NCBI RefSeq assembly: GCF_000018205.1
Contig: NC_009881.1
Span: 124,001-188,000, forward strand
Source: Rickettsia akari str. Hartford
GTDB lineage: Bacteria; Pseudomonadota; Alphaproteobacteria; Rickettsiales; Rickettsiaceae
Length of the DNA stretch: 64,000 bases
Reading direction: 5' to 3'
In this document: positions 48,784-58,581 of the stretch, piece by piece
Position numbering within the stretch: the first letter of the stretch is position 1
Layout: the number at the start of each line of letters is the position of its first letter
Translations under genes and position numbers: made by a program
Notes under the pieces: generated by a model
Database searches by the model: none
Told to the model about the DNA's origin: nothing
What the model saw: only the letters and a program-made list of their open reading frames with translations

Positions 48784-48824
48784 GTCATTGCTAGGAGCCG
48801 TAGGCGGACGCGGGGGGCAATGGC
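48784..48824. repeat. Family B fragment
   Basis: Only the left arm (gtcattgctaggagccgtag) and a short tail (ggggggcaatggcg) are present, between htrA and trhO. Confidence 0.45.
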
Positions 48825-48852
48825 GTTAACAATAATAATACATAAATAATTT

Positions 48853-49596
48853 ATGAGTGAAAAAATAGCAATTTTAAGTGCGTATAGTTTTGTTAATATA
48901 GAAGAACCGGCGAATTTGATACCAAAGCTTTTGCTTATCGGTAAAAGAAAATATGTTAGAGGTACTATTTTATTAGCTAATGAAGGCTTTAACGGTTCTT
49001 TTTCAGGTTCATACGAAAATGTAAATCTTGTACTTGAAGAACTAATAAAGCTAACAGGTCCCAAAGATGTGAACGTTAAAATAAATTATAGTGATGTTCA
49101 TCCTTTTCAAAAGTTGAAGGTAAGGCTTAAGAAAGAGATCGTAGCGATGAATGTTGAAGGTTTGAATGTGGATTTATTTAAAGGCGAATATATAGAGCCG
49201 AAAGATTGGGACGAATTTATCACAAAACAAAATGTTATAGTAATAGATACCCGTAATGATTATGAAGTAGAGGTTGGTACATTTAAATCGGCAATTAGTC
49301 CTAATACTAAAACATTTAAGCAGTTTCCTGCTTGGGTTCAGAAGAATCAAGGATTGCTCAAAGGTAAAAGAATTGCTATGGTTTGTACAGGTGGTATTAG
49401 GTGTGAAAAATCCACCAGCTTACTTAAAAGCATAGGTTATGATGAGGTGTATCATTTGAAAGGTGGTATATTGCAATATCTAGAAGATACGCAAAATAAG
49501 AATAATTTATGGCAAGGTGCATGTTTCGTCTTTGATGATAGAAGAGCAGTAGCGGATGATTTATCGCCCGTAGCAGGGCATTGGTTACAGAGATAG
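48853..49596 (+). CDS. trhO: tRNA uridine 5-hydroxylase TrhO (rhodanese domain, UPF0176)
   Basis: Family members hydroxylate U34 of some tRNAs. The N-terminal part has [20 protein letters not shown] and [25 protein letters not shown]; the rhodanese domain (about 120-220) has [15 protein letters not shown] and the active-site loop [10 protein letters not shown] with catalytic cysteine. The 247 residues match the short alphaproteobacterial form. A repeat fragment lies upstream and a full family B copy downstream. Confidence 0.85.
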   Translation: MSEKIAILSAYSFVNIEEPANLIPKLLLIGKRKYVRGTILLANEGFNGSFSGSYENVNLVLEELIKLTGPKDVNVKINYSDVHPFQKLKVRLKKEIVAMNVEGLNVDLFKGEYIEPKDWDEFITKQNVIVIDTRNDYEVEVGTFKSAISPNTKTFKQFPAWVQKNQGLLKGKRIAMVCTGGIRCEKSTSLLKSIGYDEVYHLKGGILQYLEDTQNKNNLWQGACFVFDDRRAVADDLSPVAGHWLQR

Positions 49597-49654
49597 ATGT
49601 CAGTGACATAGTGGTGTATATGAAAATGTATAAGATGTCATTCCATACCTGATC

Positions 49655-49753
49655 GTCATTGTGAGCAGCCGTAGGCTGCGTGGCAATCTCATGAAATAAT
49701 AACACACTCATGAGATTGCTTCCTCAAAACTTGCAGTTTTTCTTCGCAATGAC
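49655..49753. repeat. Family B palindromic repeat
   Basis: A clear copy: gtcattgtgagcagccgtag at the left, core caatctcatgaaataat/actcatgagattg, and right end ttcttcgcaatgac. It ends 28 bases before the sdhC start and so may form part of its leader. Confidence 0.75.
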
Positions 49754-49781
49754 GTTATGTAAGTTTTTTATTATTAATATT

Positions 49782-50156
49782 ATGACTAAAACCAAACAAG
49801 AAATTTATAATAAGCGTCCGATTTCGCCGCATTTAACTATATATAAGCCGCAAATAAGCTCTACTTTGTCGATTTTGCATCGTATAACCGGCGTAGCTTT
49901 GTTTTTTGCGGTGTCAATCTTGGTGTGGTGGTTGATTCTTAGTAAATATGATAATAATTATTTACAATTTGCTAAATGCTGTATTATAAAAATATGCTTA
50001 GTAGCAGTAAGCTACTCTTGGTTTTATCATTTATGTAATGGTATCCGTCATTTATTTTGGGATATCGGTTACGGATTTTCTATAAAAGCAGTGAATATCA
50101 CCGGTTGGTGTGTAGTGGTAGGATCTTTATTATTAACTATGTTACTATGGGTATGA
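49782..50156 (+). CDS. sdhC: Succinate dehydrogenase cytochrome b556 subunit
   Basis: One of the two membrane anchors of complex II. The start at 49782 (MTKTKQEIYNKRPISPHLTIYKPQISSTLSILHRITGVALFF) has the SdhC signature RPxSPHLxIY and the quinone-side serine/histidine region LHRITG. An upstream in-frame start at 49710 would read through the family B repeat. Three hydrophobic segments are visible and YHLCNGIRHLFWD gives the haem-ligand histidine region. 124 residues is typical. A family A repeat begins two bases after the stop. Confidence 0.94.
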   Translation: MTKTKQEIYNKRPISPHLTIYKPQISSTLSILHRITGVALFFAVSILVWWLILSKYDNNYLQFAKCCIIKICLVAVSYSWFYHLCNGIRHLFWDIGYGFSIKAVNITGWCVVVGSLLLTMLLWV

Positions 50157-50157
50157 A

Positions 50158-50312
50158 AGTATACTTGGTGAATTTCAAAAATTGGCTACGTCGTTCTCAA
50201 AGAGCTGTGGTGCTAACGTATTAAGTGTACGTTCTGTTCCTCGCCTTATGAACTTCTTGCTCTTTGTAAAATGGACCTTAGTCTACCGATTCTTCATTTA
50301 CTCGGAGTATAT
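50158..50312. repeat. Family A repeat, copy behind sdhC
   Basis: Begins gtatacttggtgaatttc and ends ccgattcttcatttactcgg followed by agtatata, so the most complete ends (tatact/agtata) are visible here. It lies in the gap between sdhC and sdhD. A separate small family C hairpin follows at 50350-50381. Confidence 0.75.
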
Positions 50313-50349
50313 AGATATGATTGTAATTGTAAGGTTTTACAAAGTTTTT

Positions 50350-50381
50350 GGTGTCATTCCAGCGAAAGCGGGAATGACACC
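50350..50381. repeat. Minimal family C hairpin
   Basis: An 11-bp perfect stem (ggtgtcattcc and ggaatgacacc) around agcgaaagcg, which looks like one end of a family C element standing alone. It lies 28 bases before sdhD. Confidence 0.65.
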
Positions 50382-50408
50382 AATACAAAATATGTTTAGA
50401 GAAAATTA

Positions 50409-50786
50409 ATGGTATATGATTTTAAAGTAGAAATTGTAAAAGCCAAAAATAGCGGTTCTGCTAAAAGTGGTTCTCATCGTTGGTTGTCGCAAAGAATAAC
50501 GGGGATTATATTAGCTTTATGTTCTATATGGTTAATATATTTTATGCTAACTAACAAAAATAATGACATAAATATTATTATGTGGGAGCTTAAAAAGCCT
50601 TTTAACGTAGTAGCATTGTTAATTACGGTGGCTATTTCGTTGTATCATTCAATGCTTGGTATGCGTGTAGTGATTGAGGATTATATAAGTTGTCACAAAT
50701 TACATAATATCTTGATTATAATAGTGCAATTATTTTGCATTGTGACTATTACTACTTTTGTAGTAGCGATGTTTTATATTGGATGA
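50409..50786 (+). CDS. sdhD: Succinate dehydrogenase membrane anchor subunit
   Basis: The second membrane anchor of complex II. SGSHRWLSQRITGIILALCSIWLIY begins the first of three hydrophobic segments and carries the quinone-site WxxQRxTG motif; the second has the histidine in SLYHSMLGMRVVIEDY. 125 residues is normal. The sdh genes here are C, D and A; sdhB is not in the window. A decayed parDE pair separates sdhD from sdhA. Confidence 0.92.
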   Translation: MVYDFKVEIVKAKNSGSAKSGSHRWLSQRITGIILALCSIWLIYFMLTNKNNDINIIMWELKKPFNVVALLITVAISLYHSMLGMRVVIEDYISCHKLHNILIIIVQLFCIVTITTFVVAMFYIG

Positions 50787-50803
50787 ATTATAAGGTAATT
50801 TAT

Positions 50804-51019
50804 TATGGATATAATAGTAATCGCAAAAAAGTTAATTCAGGAATGTATAGTAATGCGAGTGCGGTAGTAGCAGAAGCTTTAGGATTGATAGATAAATTTG
50901 AAAAAGCACAAAGTATTAAATGCGACTTGCTGTGTTAAGCTGTAGGTGTAGTAATATATCAAGCAGAGAATAACATATTTAGTGAGAAATCAATTTTAGA
51001 TTTGATGGATGATGAGTAA
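50804..51019 (+). pseudogene. parD: ParD-type antitoxin pseudogene
   Basis: Read in one frame the sequence gives VNSGMYSNASAVVAEALGLIDKFEKAQ, the ribbon-helix-helix antitoxin signature (G-Y-xNASEVVREALRLL). The frame meets TAA (50936-50938) after the CDLLC codons and continues as YQAENNIFSEKSILDLMDDE to a second stop. The last codons overlap the parE start. The N-terminal start is not clear, so both ends of the antitoxin are damaged. Confidence 0.7.
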
Positions 51020-51290
51020 GATAGTGTCTTATAACTTAACTAAAATTGCTGAAAATGATTTGCTGCAAATAAAGTATTGTAGTGCAGAAGTATTTTGGCA
51101 AGAGATAGCAAGAAAATATTTAATTCAAATACATAATAGATGTATAGAAATTTGTAATTTTCCAAATATAGGGATAAATCGTCCGGAAATTTTTAAAAAT
51201 ATAAAATCAATAATTTTTAATAGCAATATAATACTGTATTTCGTGATTGAAAATGAAATTAGTATACTTAGGATGTGCATAAAAATATAG
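51009..51290 (+). CDS. parE: ParE/RelE-family toxin, possibly C-terminally frameshifted
   Basis: The 93 codons read MMSKIVSYNLTKIAENDLLQIKYCS and IARKYLIQIHNRCIEICNFPNIGINRPEI, the ParE fold with its RPEI-like turn, then IILYFVIENEISILRMCIKI. The usual end is a VL/VCH-x-x-D segment, and a one-base loss near 51276 would restore CHKNIDITGI, so the tail is probably frameshifted. ParE toxins inhibit gyrase. With the antitoxin broken and the gene still nearly open, the toxin must be inactive or silent. It lies between sdhD and sdhA. Confidence 0.65.
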   Translation: MMSKIVSYNLTKIAENDLLQIKYCSAEVFWQEIARKYLIQIHNRCIEICNFPNIGINRPEIFKNIKSIIFNSNIILYFVIENEISILRMCIKI

Positions 51291-51324
51291 ATATAACTGG
51301 AATATAGAGTAACAAATTAATTTA

Positions 51325-53115
51325 ATGAACAAAGCATATAATATCATACATCATAAATTTGACGTAGTAGTTGTAGGTGCAGGCGGAGCTGGTCTTCGTT
51401 CTGCATTTGGTATGGCTCAAGAAGGGCTAGACACCGCCTGTATAACTAAGCTATTTCCGACTCGTAGTCATACTGTGGCTGCTCAGGGCGGAATCAGTGC
51501 AGCTCTTGGGAATATGGGCGAAGATGATTGGCGTTGGCATATGTATGATACAGTAAAAGGTTCAGACTGGTTAGGTGATCAGGATGCCATCGAGTATATG
51601 TGCAAGAATGCTCCCGATGCGATTTTAGAGCTTGAGCATTACGGAGTACCTTTTTCAAGAACTAAAGAGGGAAAAATTTATCAGCGTCCTTTTGGCGGTA
51701 TGACAACAGAGTACGGTAAAGGAAAAGCGGCTCAGCGTACATGTGCTGCGGCAGATCGTACTGGGCATGCCATACTCCATACGTTATATCAGCAGTCACT
51801 AAAGCATAAAGTGCAGTTTTTTGTTGAGTATTTTGCTATTGATCTATTGATGGAAGACGGCGAATGTAGAGGCGTAGTTGCTTGGAATTTAGATGATGGG
51901 AGACTGCATTGTTTTAGAGCTCATAATGTAGTGCTTGCAACGGGAGGATATGGGCGTGCTTATTTTTCAGCAACGTCTGCTCATACTTGTACGGGCGACG
52001 GGGGAGGTATGGCGATTAGAGCAGGTTTGCCGCTGCAAGATATGGAGTTTGTACAGTTCCATCCGACAGGCATATATTCGGCTGGCTGTCTTATTACCGA
52101 GGGAGCTAGAGGTGAAGGGGGATATCTTGTTAATGTAAACGGAGAGCGTTTTATGGAGCGTTACGCTCCTGCTGCAAAGGATTTAGCTTCAAGAGACGTG
52201 GTTTCAAGAGCGATGACTATCGAGATTCGTGAAGGGCGAGGAGTCGGCGAGCATAAAGATCATGTATTCCTGCATTTAAATCATTTATCGCCTGAGATTT
52301 TACATAGTCGTTTGCCAGGTATTGTGGAGACGGCTAAAATTTTTGCCGGTGTTGATGTCACTAAAGAGCCGATACCAGTACTTCCTACAGTTCATTATAA
52401 TATGGGAGGGATACCGACTAATTACCACGGTCAAGTCATAATCAAAGACGGTAAAAATCACAATAGCGTAGTAAAAGGACTTATGGCAATCGGTGAAGCA
52501 GCTTGTGTATCGGTACACGGTGCTAACAGGCTTGGGTCAAATTCTTTGCTTGATTTGGTGGTATTTGGTAGAAGCTCTGCATTAAAAGCAGCTGAACTTA
52601 TCAAACCGGCAAGTCCACATAAGCCATTAAAAGAAGAAAGCCTTGAGAAAATTATAAATAGATTTGATAAAATTCGTTATAATAACGGTAATATTTTAAC
52701 TGCAGATTTAAGGCTTAAAATGCAAAGAACTATGCAAAGTCACGCTTCGGTATTTAGAACTCAAGAGGTACTAGACGAAGGAGCAGGAATGATTAGTGAG
52801 ATAAGAAGCGGCTATAAAGATATAAAAATTAACGATAAATCTTTAATTTGGAATAGTGATTTAGTAGAAGCCTTAGAGCTAGATAATCTACTTGATCAAG
52901 CTTTGGTTACAGTATATTCGGCAGCTGCAAGGAAAGAAAGCAGAGGAGCTCATGCTAGGGAAGATTATCCTGGTCGTAATGATGAAGATTGGATGAAACA
53001 TACTCTTAGTTCTATCGATGCAGCAGGTAAAGTAGTTCTTGATTATAAACCTGTAACGCTAACCACTTTAACCGATGAGATAAGTACAATTCCACCAGCA
53101 AAAAGAGTGTATTAA
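51325..53115 (+). CDS. sdhA: Succinate dehydrogenase flavoprotein subunit
   Basis: Oxidises succinate to fumarate with covalently bound FAD. The FAD dinucleotide-binding start [17 protein letters not shown], the flavin-linked histidine in [15 protein letters not shown], the active-site region QFHPTGIY and [20 protein letters not shown], and the C-terminal [18 protein letters not shown] are all intact over 596 residues. It is separated from sdhCD by the decayed parDE pair. A truncated family A repeat follows its stop. Confidence 0.97.
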   Translation: MNKAYNIIHHKFDVVVVGAGGAGLRSAFGMAQEGLDTACITKLFPTRSHTVAAQGGISAALGNMGEDDWRWHMYDTVKGSDWLGDQDAIEYMCKNAPDAILELEHYGVPFSRTKEGKIYQRPFGGMTTEYGKGKAAQRTCAAADRTGHAILHTLYQQSLKHKVQFFVEYFAIDLLMEDGECRGVVAWNLDDGRLHCFRAHNVVLATGGYGRAYFSATSAHTCTGDGGGMAIRAGLPLQDMEFVQFHPTGIYSAGCLITEGARGEGGYLVNVNGERFMERYAPAAKDLASRDVVSRAMTIEIREGRGVGEHKDHVFLHLNHLSPEILHSRLPGIVETAKIFAGVDVTKEPIPVLPTVHYNMGGIPTNYHGQVIIKDGKNHNSVVKGLMAIGEAACVSVHGANRLGSNSLLDLVVFGRSSALKAAELIKPASPHKPLKEESLEKIINRFDKIRYNNGNILTADLRLKMQRTMQSHASVFRTQEVLDEGAGMISEIRSGYKDIKINDKSLIWNSDLVEALELDNLLDQALVTVYSAAARKESRGAHAREDYPGRNDEDWMKHTLSSIDAAGKVVLDYKPVTLTTLTDEISTIPPAKRVY

Positions 53116-53120
53116 TGTAT

Positions 53121-53157
53121 TATATACTCGGTGAATTTCAAAAATTGGCCTCTCGTT
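53121..53157. repeat. Truncated family A repeat behind sdhA
   Basis: Starts tatatactcggtgaatttc and then aaaaattggcctctcgttg, after which a family B element takes over (53177), so the copy is interrupted. Confidence 0.65.
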
Positions 53158-53176
53158 GTTTCGTAGATATCAAATC

Positions 53177-53332
53177 GTCATTGTGAGGAGGCATTGTTGC
53201 GTAGACTCCCAGTCGTCATTGCTAAGAAGAATTACGTAGTAATTCGAAGAAGCAATCCGGTTAAAAAATACTAATTTATAGCATTTTTTGTTTTTTCCTA
53301 GATTGCCACGTCGCTTCGCTCCTTGCAATGAC
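53177..53332. repeat. Family B palindromic repeat
   Basis: Left ends at 53177 (gtcattgtgaggaggc) and again at 53213 (gtcattgctaagaag), right end cgctccttgcaatgac, with an inner pair (tagattgccacgtcg). The sdhA-permease gap of 257 bases holds only these repeats. Confidence 0.65.
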
Positions 53333-53372
53333 GATAAGGCTGATTCGTATTGGAATAAATCTATAATAATTT

Positions 53373-54029
53373 ATGTTTGAGTATTTAATAAAATTTTATC
53401 CAAAAATCCTCTTTATTGTAGAGGGGACTCTAGTAACTTTAAAATATAGCATTATTGCCGTTATATTGGGTTTAGTGATAGGGATGCTGCTCGCTATTTG
53501 TAAGGTAAATAAGAATCGTGCTTTAAGGCTCTGTGCAAATTTCTATACTTCTATTTTCAGAGGTACTCCTTTATTAATTCAATTAACTATTATTTATTTT
53601 GCTTCACCTTATATCATAGGCGTTAAATTTAGTGTGTTTATGGCTGGAGCTATTGCTTTTTCCCTTAATTCGGGAGCATATGTTTCCGAAGTAATCAGGG
53701 CTGGTATTAATGCAGTTGATAAAGGGCAATTTGAAGCGGCTGAAGCTCTTGCTATTCCAAAGTTTTTAATAATGAAAGATATCATTCTGCCACAAGCAGT
53801 TAAAAATATCTTTCCGTCATTAGTAAATGAGCTTGTAAATTTGATTAAAGAATCAGCAATTATTTCTATGCTTGGAGAAATGGATTTAATGCGTAGAGCA
53901 CAAATTGTATCAATTGAAACATATAATTATTTTTTTCCAATGTCTATTGCTGCTTGCTGTTATTATATTTTAGTGATGTTAATCAGCTTTATAGCGAAAA
54001 TAATTGAGAAAAAAATGATTGTTAATTAA
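53373..54029 (+). CDS. Polar amino-acid ABC transporter permease (GlnP type)
   Basis: An inner-membrane permease of the HisM/GlnP family. The N-terminal segment YPKILFIVEGTLVTLKYSIIAVILGLVIGMLLA and RGTPLLIQLTIIYFA are typical, and the EAA loop is EAAEALAIPKFLIMKDIILPQAVKNIFPSL. Four or five hydrophobic segments lie in 218 residues. The ATP-binding and substrate-binding partners are not adjacent here. It probably brings in an amino acid such as glutamine or glutamate, but the substrate cannot be told from sequence. Confidence 0.88.
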   Translation: MFEYLIKFYPKILFIVEGTLVTLKYSIIAVILGLVIGMLLAICKVNKNRALRLCANFYTSIFRGTPLLIQLTIIYFASPYIIGVKFSVFMAGAIAFSLNSGAYVSEVIRAGINAVDKGQFEAAEALAIPKFLIMKDIILPQAVKNIFPSLVNELVNLIKESAIISMLGEMDLMRRAQIVSIETYNYFFPMSIAACCYYILVMLISFIAKIIEKKMIVN

Positions 54030-54036
54030 AACATAC

Positions 54037-54064
54037 TTGCTTTTATGGAAAAAGTCATTATAAT
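54037..54064 (+). promoter_or_regulatory. Sigma-70-type promoter for the rpsL operon
   Basis: TTGCTT (54037-54042) and a perfect TATAAT (54059-54064) are 16 bases apart, 123 bases before rpsL, giving a long leader of about 115 nt. Confidence 0.6.
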
Positions 54065-54186
54065 CTGAATCTAGTGTATTTTACAAATTCTTATAATTTG
54101 TATTTAGAAATTATTCAAAATAAAGGGTGGAAGTATTTTGCTCCCTTTATTTATCTGTATATATAAGTTTTTTGGAGTATTTTTTA

Positions 54187-54576
54187 ATGCCGACATATAA
54201 TCAGTTAGTACGTTTTGGGAGAAAGTCAAAAACTCGTAAGAGCAAATCTCCTGCCTTAGAATCTAATCCTTTTAAAAGTGGTGTTTGCCTAGTTGTAAAA
54301 ACCGTTACCCCTAAAAAGCCTAACTCTGCACTTCGTAAGATTGCAACGGTGCGTTTAAGTAATAAAAGAACAGTAAATGCATATATTCCCGGTGAAAAGC
54401 ATAGTGTAAAGGAGCATGATAGGGTATTAGTAAGAGGCGGTCAGGTGCCTGATCTTCCGGGTGTGAAATATCATATCGTACTCGGTGCATATGATATTTC
54501 TGGAGTTAAAGGACGTAAGCAAGGTCGTTCACGTTATGGTGCTCCTTGTAAACAAATTGCAGTTACAAAAAAATAA
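54187..54576 (+). CDS. rpsL: 30S ribosomal protein S12
   Basis: A decoding-centre protein. The start at 54187 ([25 protein letters not shown]) is preceded by ttggagtat; an earlier in-frame ATG at 54127 is rejected because S12 always begins at this conserved MPT. The loop [16 protein letters not shown] has lysines at the positions where streptomycin resistance arises, so it is of the sensitive type. [16 protein letters not shown] is near the end. 129 residues. rpsG follows after 26 bases. Confidence 0.97.
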   Translation: MPTYNQLVRFGRKSKTRKSKSPALESNPFKSGVCLVVKTVTPKKPNSALRKIATVRLSNKRTVNAYIPGEKHSVKEHDRVLVRGGQVPDLPGVKYHIVLGAYDISGVKGRKQGRSRYGAPCKQIAVTKK

Positions 54577-54602
54577 ATGATTAGTTAGAGAGAAAAAATA
54601 AA

Positions 54603-55085
54603 ATGTCACGTCGTCACGCCGCCGAAAAGCGGGTAATTTTACCTGATATGAAATATAACAGTATTTTACTGTCAAGATTTATCAATAATATTATGAAAAA
54701 AGGGAAGAAGGCCCTTGCAGAGAAAATTGTTTATTCAGCCTTTAATAAAATCGAAAAGAAGCATCGAGTCGATCCGTATCAAACCTTTAATAATGCTATG
54801 CATAACGTGAAGCCACATTTAGAAGTAACTTCGGTGAGGGTTGGAGGAGCTAATTATCAAGTTCCGACGCATGTTGATGAAAGAAGGGGGTATGCTCTTG
54901 CTAGCCGTTGGATTATTAATGCTGCGTCAAAACGTTCTGAAAAAATGATGATTGATAAACTTGCCGAAGAGCTGTTTGAAGCTTCTAATAATAGAGGCGT
55001 CGCTATTAAGAAGAAAGAAGATACTCATAAAATGGCTGAAGCGAATAAAGCTTTCTCTCATTTTAGCCCTAAAAAAATGCAATAA
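54603..55085 (+). CDS. rpsG: 30S ribosomal protein S7
   Basis: Primary 16S rRNA-binding protein of the 30S head. [36 protein letters not shown] and [25 protein letters not shown] identify it. 160 residues is slightly longer than E. coli S7. A ribosome site (agagag) precedes the ATG. fusA starts 13 bases after its stop. Confidence 0.97.
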   Translation: MSRRHAAEKRVILPDMKYNSILLSRFINNIMKKGKKALAEKIVYSAFNKIEKKHRVDPYQTFNNAMHNVKPHLEVTSVRVGGANYQVPTHVDERRGYALASRWIINAASKRSEKMMIDKLAEELFEASNNRGVAIKKKEDTHKMAEANKAFSHFSPKKMQ

Positions 55086-55098
55086 GGTAGGGTATATA

Positions 55099-57198
55099 AT
55101 GAGTAAAATGAATAAACTTGAGCATATTCGTAATATAGGAATATGTGCTCACATTGATGCTGGTAAAACCACAACTACCGAACGTATTTTATATTATACA
55201 GGTAAATCACATAAAATAGGTGAAGTTCATGATGGCGGTGCTACCATGGACTGGATGGAGCAGGAGCAAGAACGCGGTATAACTATTACCTCAGCTGCTA
55301 CCACTTGTAGATGGCAAGATAAGATAATTAATATTATTGATACTCCCGGACACGTTGATTTTACTATCGAAGTAGAACGTTCGCTTCGTGTTCTTGACGG
55401 TGCGGTTGCAGTATTTGACGGTGTAGCAGGTGTTGAACCTCAGTCTGAAACAGTTTGGAGGCAAGCAGATAAATATAATGTGCCTAGAATGTGTTTTGTC
55501 AATAAAATGGACAGAATGGGAGCGGATTTTTATAGATGCGTTGAAATGATCAAAGATCGTTTAGGGGCAAAACCGCTTGTTCTTCAGTTGCCTGTGGGGA
55601 TTGAAGAAAATTTTAAAGGTATAATTGATCTTGTTAAAATGAAAGCAGTGATTTGGAAAGATGAATCACTTGGTGCTGAGTATTGTGAAGAAGATATACC
55701 TGCAGATATGAAAGACAAGGCTGAAGAATATCGTGCTAAATTGCTTGATATGGTTGTTGAGTTAGATGACACGATTATGGAAAAATATTTATCAGGTGAA
55801 GAAGTAACAGAAGAAGAGATTAAAAGATTAATCAGAAAAGGTACTATTTCAGCAGCATTTTATCCAGTTTTATGCGGTAGTGCTTTTAAAAATAAAGGAG
55901 TACAGCCTTTACTTGATGCTGTAGTATACTTCCTACCTTCGCCTATTGATATAGGTATAGTAAAAGGTATAGAAGTAAGTACCGGTGAAGAAAAAGATTT
56001 TCCTGTTTCGGTAATTGAGCCTTTTGCAGCTTTAGCATTTAAAATTATGAATGACCCGTTTGTCGGTTCATTAACTTTTATTAGAATATATTCAGGTAAA
56101 ATTGCTTCAGGAATTACTGTTATTAATACCGTAAAGAATAAAAAAGAAAAAATCGGTAGAATGCTATTAATGCATGCTAATAATCGTGAAGACGTAAAAG
56201 AAGCATCAGCAGGTGATATAGTAGCTTTAGCAGGTCTTAAAGATACTACCACCGGTGATACGTTGTCTGATGTGGATAAGCAAGTAATCTTAGAAAGAAT
56301 GGAATTTCCGGAGCCGGTTATTGAGCTTGCGGTAGAACCTAAATCAACAGCAGATCAAGAAAAAATGGGTCTAGCACTTTCTCGTTTAGCAGCTGAAGAT
56401 CCATCATTTAGAGTTTCAATGGATCATGAAACAGGGCAAACAGTGATAAAAGGAATGGGAGAACTCCATTTAGAAATTATCATTGATCGTATGAGAAGAG
56501 AGTTTAAGGTCGAAGCAAATATTGGAGCTCCTCAAGTCGCATATCGTGAAACTATAACAAAAGCTTGCGAGATCGATTATACACATAAGAAACAATCCGG
56601 CGGTGCAGGACAATTTGCTCGTGTAAAAATTATTTTTGAGCCTTTAAAAGAGGTAAAAGATCTAGAAGATGAAGACAAAAATAAAACTTTTGTCTTTGCA
56701 AGTAAAATCGTTGGTGGTGCCGTGCCTAAAGAATATATACCGGGTGTTGAAAAAGGTTTAAATAATATTAGAGAAACCGGTGTTATTGCCGGTTATCCTA
56801 TGATTGACTTTAAAGCGACTTTAGTTGACGGTGCGTTTCATGATGTAGATTCTAGTGTATTGGCGTTTGAAATTGCAGCAAAAGCGGCGTTTAGAGAGGG
56901 GATGCCGAAAGGTGACCCTAAATTACTTGAGCCGATTATGAAAGTTGAAGTTATCACTCCTGATGAATATATGGGTGATATTATAGGTGACTTAAATAGT
57001 CGTAGAGGACAAATTCAAAGCATGGATCCAAGAGGAAACGCTCAAGTAGTTACTGCGAACGTTCCTTTAGCAGAAATGTTTGGTTATGTTAATACGCTTA
57101 GGTCTTTATCTCAAGGTAGAGCTCAGTTTAGTATGATATTCTCTCATTATGATCAAGTGCCGAGTCAGGTAGCTGATATTATTAAAGCTAAAAAATAA
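55099..57198 (+). CDS. fusA: Translation elongation factor G
   Basis: GTPase that moves tRNA and mRNA through the ribosome. The start at 55099 ([35 protein letters not shown]) fits; the open frame reaches back to 54952 through rpsG and is rejected. G1 AHIDAGKT, G2 [13 protein letters not shown]3 DTPGHVDFT and G4 NKMDR are intact over 699 residues, and domain IV ends [18 protein letters not shown]. In most bacteria tuf follows fusA, but here the tRNA-Trp and secE come next, the rearranged order reported for Rickettsia. Confidence 0.97.
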   Translation: MSKMNKLEHIRNIGICAHIDAGKTTTTERILYYTGKSHKIGEVHDGGATMDWMEQEQERGITITSAATTCRWQDKIINIIDTPGHVDFTIEVERSLRVLDGAVAVFDGVAGVEPQSETVWRQADKYNVPRMCFVNKMDRMGADFYRCVEMIKDRLGAKPLVLQLPVGIEENFKGIIDLVKMKAVIWKDESLGAEYCEEDIPADMKDKAEEYRAKLLDMVVELDDTIMEKYLSGEEVTEEEIKRLIRKGTISAAFYPVLCGSAFKNKGVQPLLDAVVYFLPSPIDIGIVKGIEVSTGEEKDFPVSVIEPFAALAFKIMNDPFVGSLTFIRIYSGKIASGITVINTVKNKKEKIGRMLLMHANNREDVKEASAGDIVALAGLKDTTTGDTLSDVDKQVILERMEFPEPVIELAVEPKSTADQEKMGLALSRLAAEDPSFRVSMDHETGQTVIKGMGELHLEIIIDRMRREFKVEANIGAPQVAYRETITKACEIDYTHKKQSGGAGQFARVKIIFEPLKEVKDLEDEDKNKTFVFASKIVGGAVPKEYIPGVEKGLNNIRETGVIAGYPMIDFKATLVDGAFHDVDSSVLAFEIAAKAAFREGMPKGDPKLLEPIMKVEVITPDEYMGDIIGDLNSRRGQIQSMDPRGNAQVVTANVPLAEMFGYVNTLRSLSQGRAQFSMIFSHYDQVPSQVADIIKAKK

Positions 57199-57306
57199 TT
57201 GATGGATCTAATTAGATATAATTAATGTCATGTCTTGCGAAGGTAAATGTTGTTTTACTAATGAATATTTTTAATAAATTCATTGATTTTTTATTAAAAG
57301 TATGAT

Positions 57307-57382
57307 AGGAGTGTAGCTCAATTGGTAGAGCGCCGGTCTCCAAAACCGGAGGTTGCGGGTTCGATGCCTGTCGCTCCTGCCA
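57307..57382 (+). tRNA. tRNA-Trp (CCA)
   Basis: The 76-nt sequence folds as a cloverleaf with anticodon CCA in loop tctccaaaa and encoded CCA at 57380-57382. The acceptor AGGAGTG pairs with CGCTCCT with one G-T pair. It lies between fusA and secE, as tRNA-Trp lies before secE in many bacteria. Confidence 0.95.
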
Positions 57383-57571
57383 TGATAGGTTTAGAGTTTT
57401 TTTGCTATAAAATGTAGAATTTTTACAAAATTTGCTTATAGAGAAGCAGTTGCAAGAGATATTTCACCGCGAATTGAAGCGTACATGTTAGTATGTAAGA
57501 ATTCCAGTGTTGGATCATTGTCTCTAGAAGTAGAGTGTTGTAAGAAGTCTAATAAATTACCTAACAAAAAT

Positions 57572-57778
57572 ATGTTTAAAGAATATAAAATTTATAAGTT
57601 GTGTGAACAAGTTAAACAAGAAATTTATAAGGTAGTTTGGCCAACTAAAAAAGAGCTTGTTGCTTCAACATTGGTAGTAGTAGCAGCAGTTTTTATTTTT
57701 AGCCTAATTTGTTTGGTACTTGATTATAGTATACATAACATAATGCAGCTTTTGCTTAATATCGGCAAATTAGTATAA
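57572..57778 (+). CDS. secE: Preprotein translocase subunit SecE
   Basis: A single-span SecYEG component. The start at 57572 ([33 protein letters not shown]) carries the SecE signature VVWPTKKE, followed by one membrane segment to about residue 58. The open frame extends back to 57485 and further without stops to about 57420, but the upstream part shows no SecE-like sequence. 68 residues is the short bacterial form. nusG starts ten bases after its stop. Confidence 0.93.
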   Translation: MFKEYKIYKLCEQVKQEIYKVVWPTKKELVASTLVVVAAVFIFSLICLVLDYSIHNIMQLLLNIGKLV

Positions 57779-57788
57779 GGAATAAATT

Positions 57789-58367
57789 GTGACAGAACAG
57801 AGTATAGATAATGTATTGTCTTCTTCTGAAAGAAATGTAAAGCAGTGGTATGTAGTACATACGGTATCAGGAGCAGAGAAACGTATAAAAGAAGATCTGC
57901 TGAGAAAAATCGCTAAACAGAAAATGACAGATTTTTTTGAAGATATATTAATACCTGTTTTTGGAGTTTCTGAAGTTAAACGCGGTAAAAATGTCAAGGT
58001 AGAAAAAAAACTAATGCCGAGTTATATCTTGATAAAGATGAATATAACTGATAAATCTTGGCATTTAGTAAAAAATATATCTGGGGTAACCGGCTTTTTA
58101 GGAAGTAAAACCACGCCAAAAGCTCTTACGGACAGCGAAATACAGAATATTTTTAATAATCTGGAAGCAGAAGCTAAAGAAGCAAAGAATTCTAAAGTGT
58201 ATGAAGTTGGTGAAATCGTGATTGTTACAGACGGTCCTTTTGAAACTTTCACCGGTATGGTAGAAGAAATAGATCAAGAAAAAAATAGGTTAAAAGTTTC
58301 AGTATCAATATTTGGTAAAGCAACTCCAATAGAACTAAATTTTAACCAAGTAAAGAAAAATAATTAA
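57789..58367 (+). CDS. nusG: Transcription antitermination factor NusG
   Basis: Couples RNA polymerase to Rho and ribosomes. The NGN domain starts WYVVHTVSGAEKRIKEDL and has VKVEKKLMPSYILIKMNITDKSWHLVKN, followed by the KOW motif VGEIVIVTDGPFETFTGMVEEID. 192 residues is normal. The start is taken as GTG at 57789. It is followed by a family C repeat and then rplK. Confidence 0.95.
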   Translation: MTEQSIDNVLSSSERNVKQWYVVHTVSGAEKRIKEDLLRKIAKQKMTDFFEDILIPVFGVSEVKRGKNVKVEKKLMPSYILIKMNITDKSWHLVKNISGVTGFLGSKTTPKALTDSEIQNIFNNLEAEAKEAKNSKVYEVGEIVIVTDGPFETFTGMVEEIDQEKNRLKVSVSIFGKATPIELNFNQVKKNN

Positions 58368-58442
58368 AAGTAATTAGATTTTTGTACTAATCGGTATATT
58401 GTGTTGTATGTTGTTGCTATTGGTCTAATAAAGATCGCTGGT

Positions 58443-58536
58443 GTCATTCTTGTGAAAGCAGGAATCCGGCACAACGTATAAAACACTTGTTTTTAAGATA
58501 TATTTTATTTTAGATTCCTGCTCTCGCAGGAATGAC
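58443..58536. repeat. Family C palindromic repeat
   Basis: Ends gtcattcttgtgaaagcagg and cctgctctcgcaggaatgac, between nusG and rplK. It ends 45 bases before the rplK start and may separate expression of the two. Confidence 0.7.
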
Positions 58537-58581
58537 AAATGTATACACTATTAATTTAAGAGAAAATAAGGATATTTATAA

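Noticed and set aside
49710-49781. Upstream in-frame start for sdhC
   Set aside because: The extension is translated family B repeat; SdhC starts at 49782.
54127-54186. Upstream in-frame start for rpsL
   Set aside because: S12 is highly conserved from MPT onward; the extra hydrophobic residues are a leader artefact.
54952-55098. Upstream in-frame start for fusA
   Set aside because: The extension runs through the 3' part of rpsG in another frame; EF-G homologues start at MSK...[10 protein letters not shown], at 55099.
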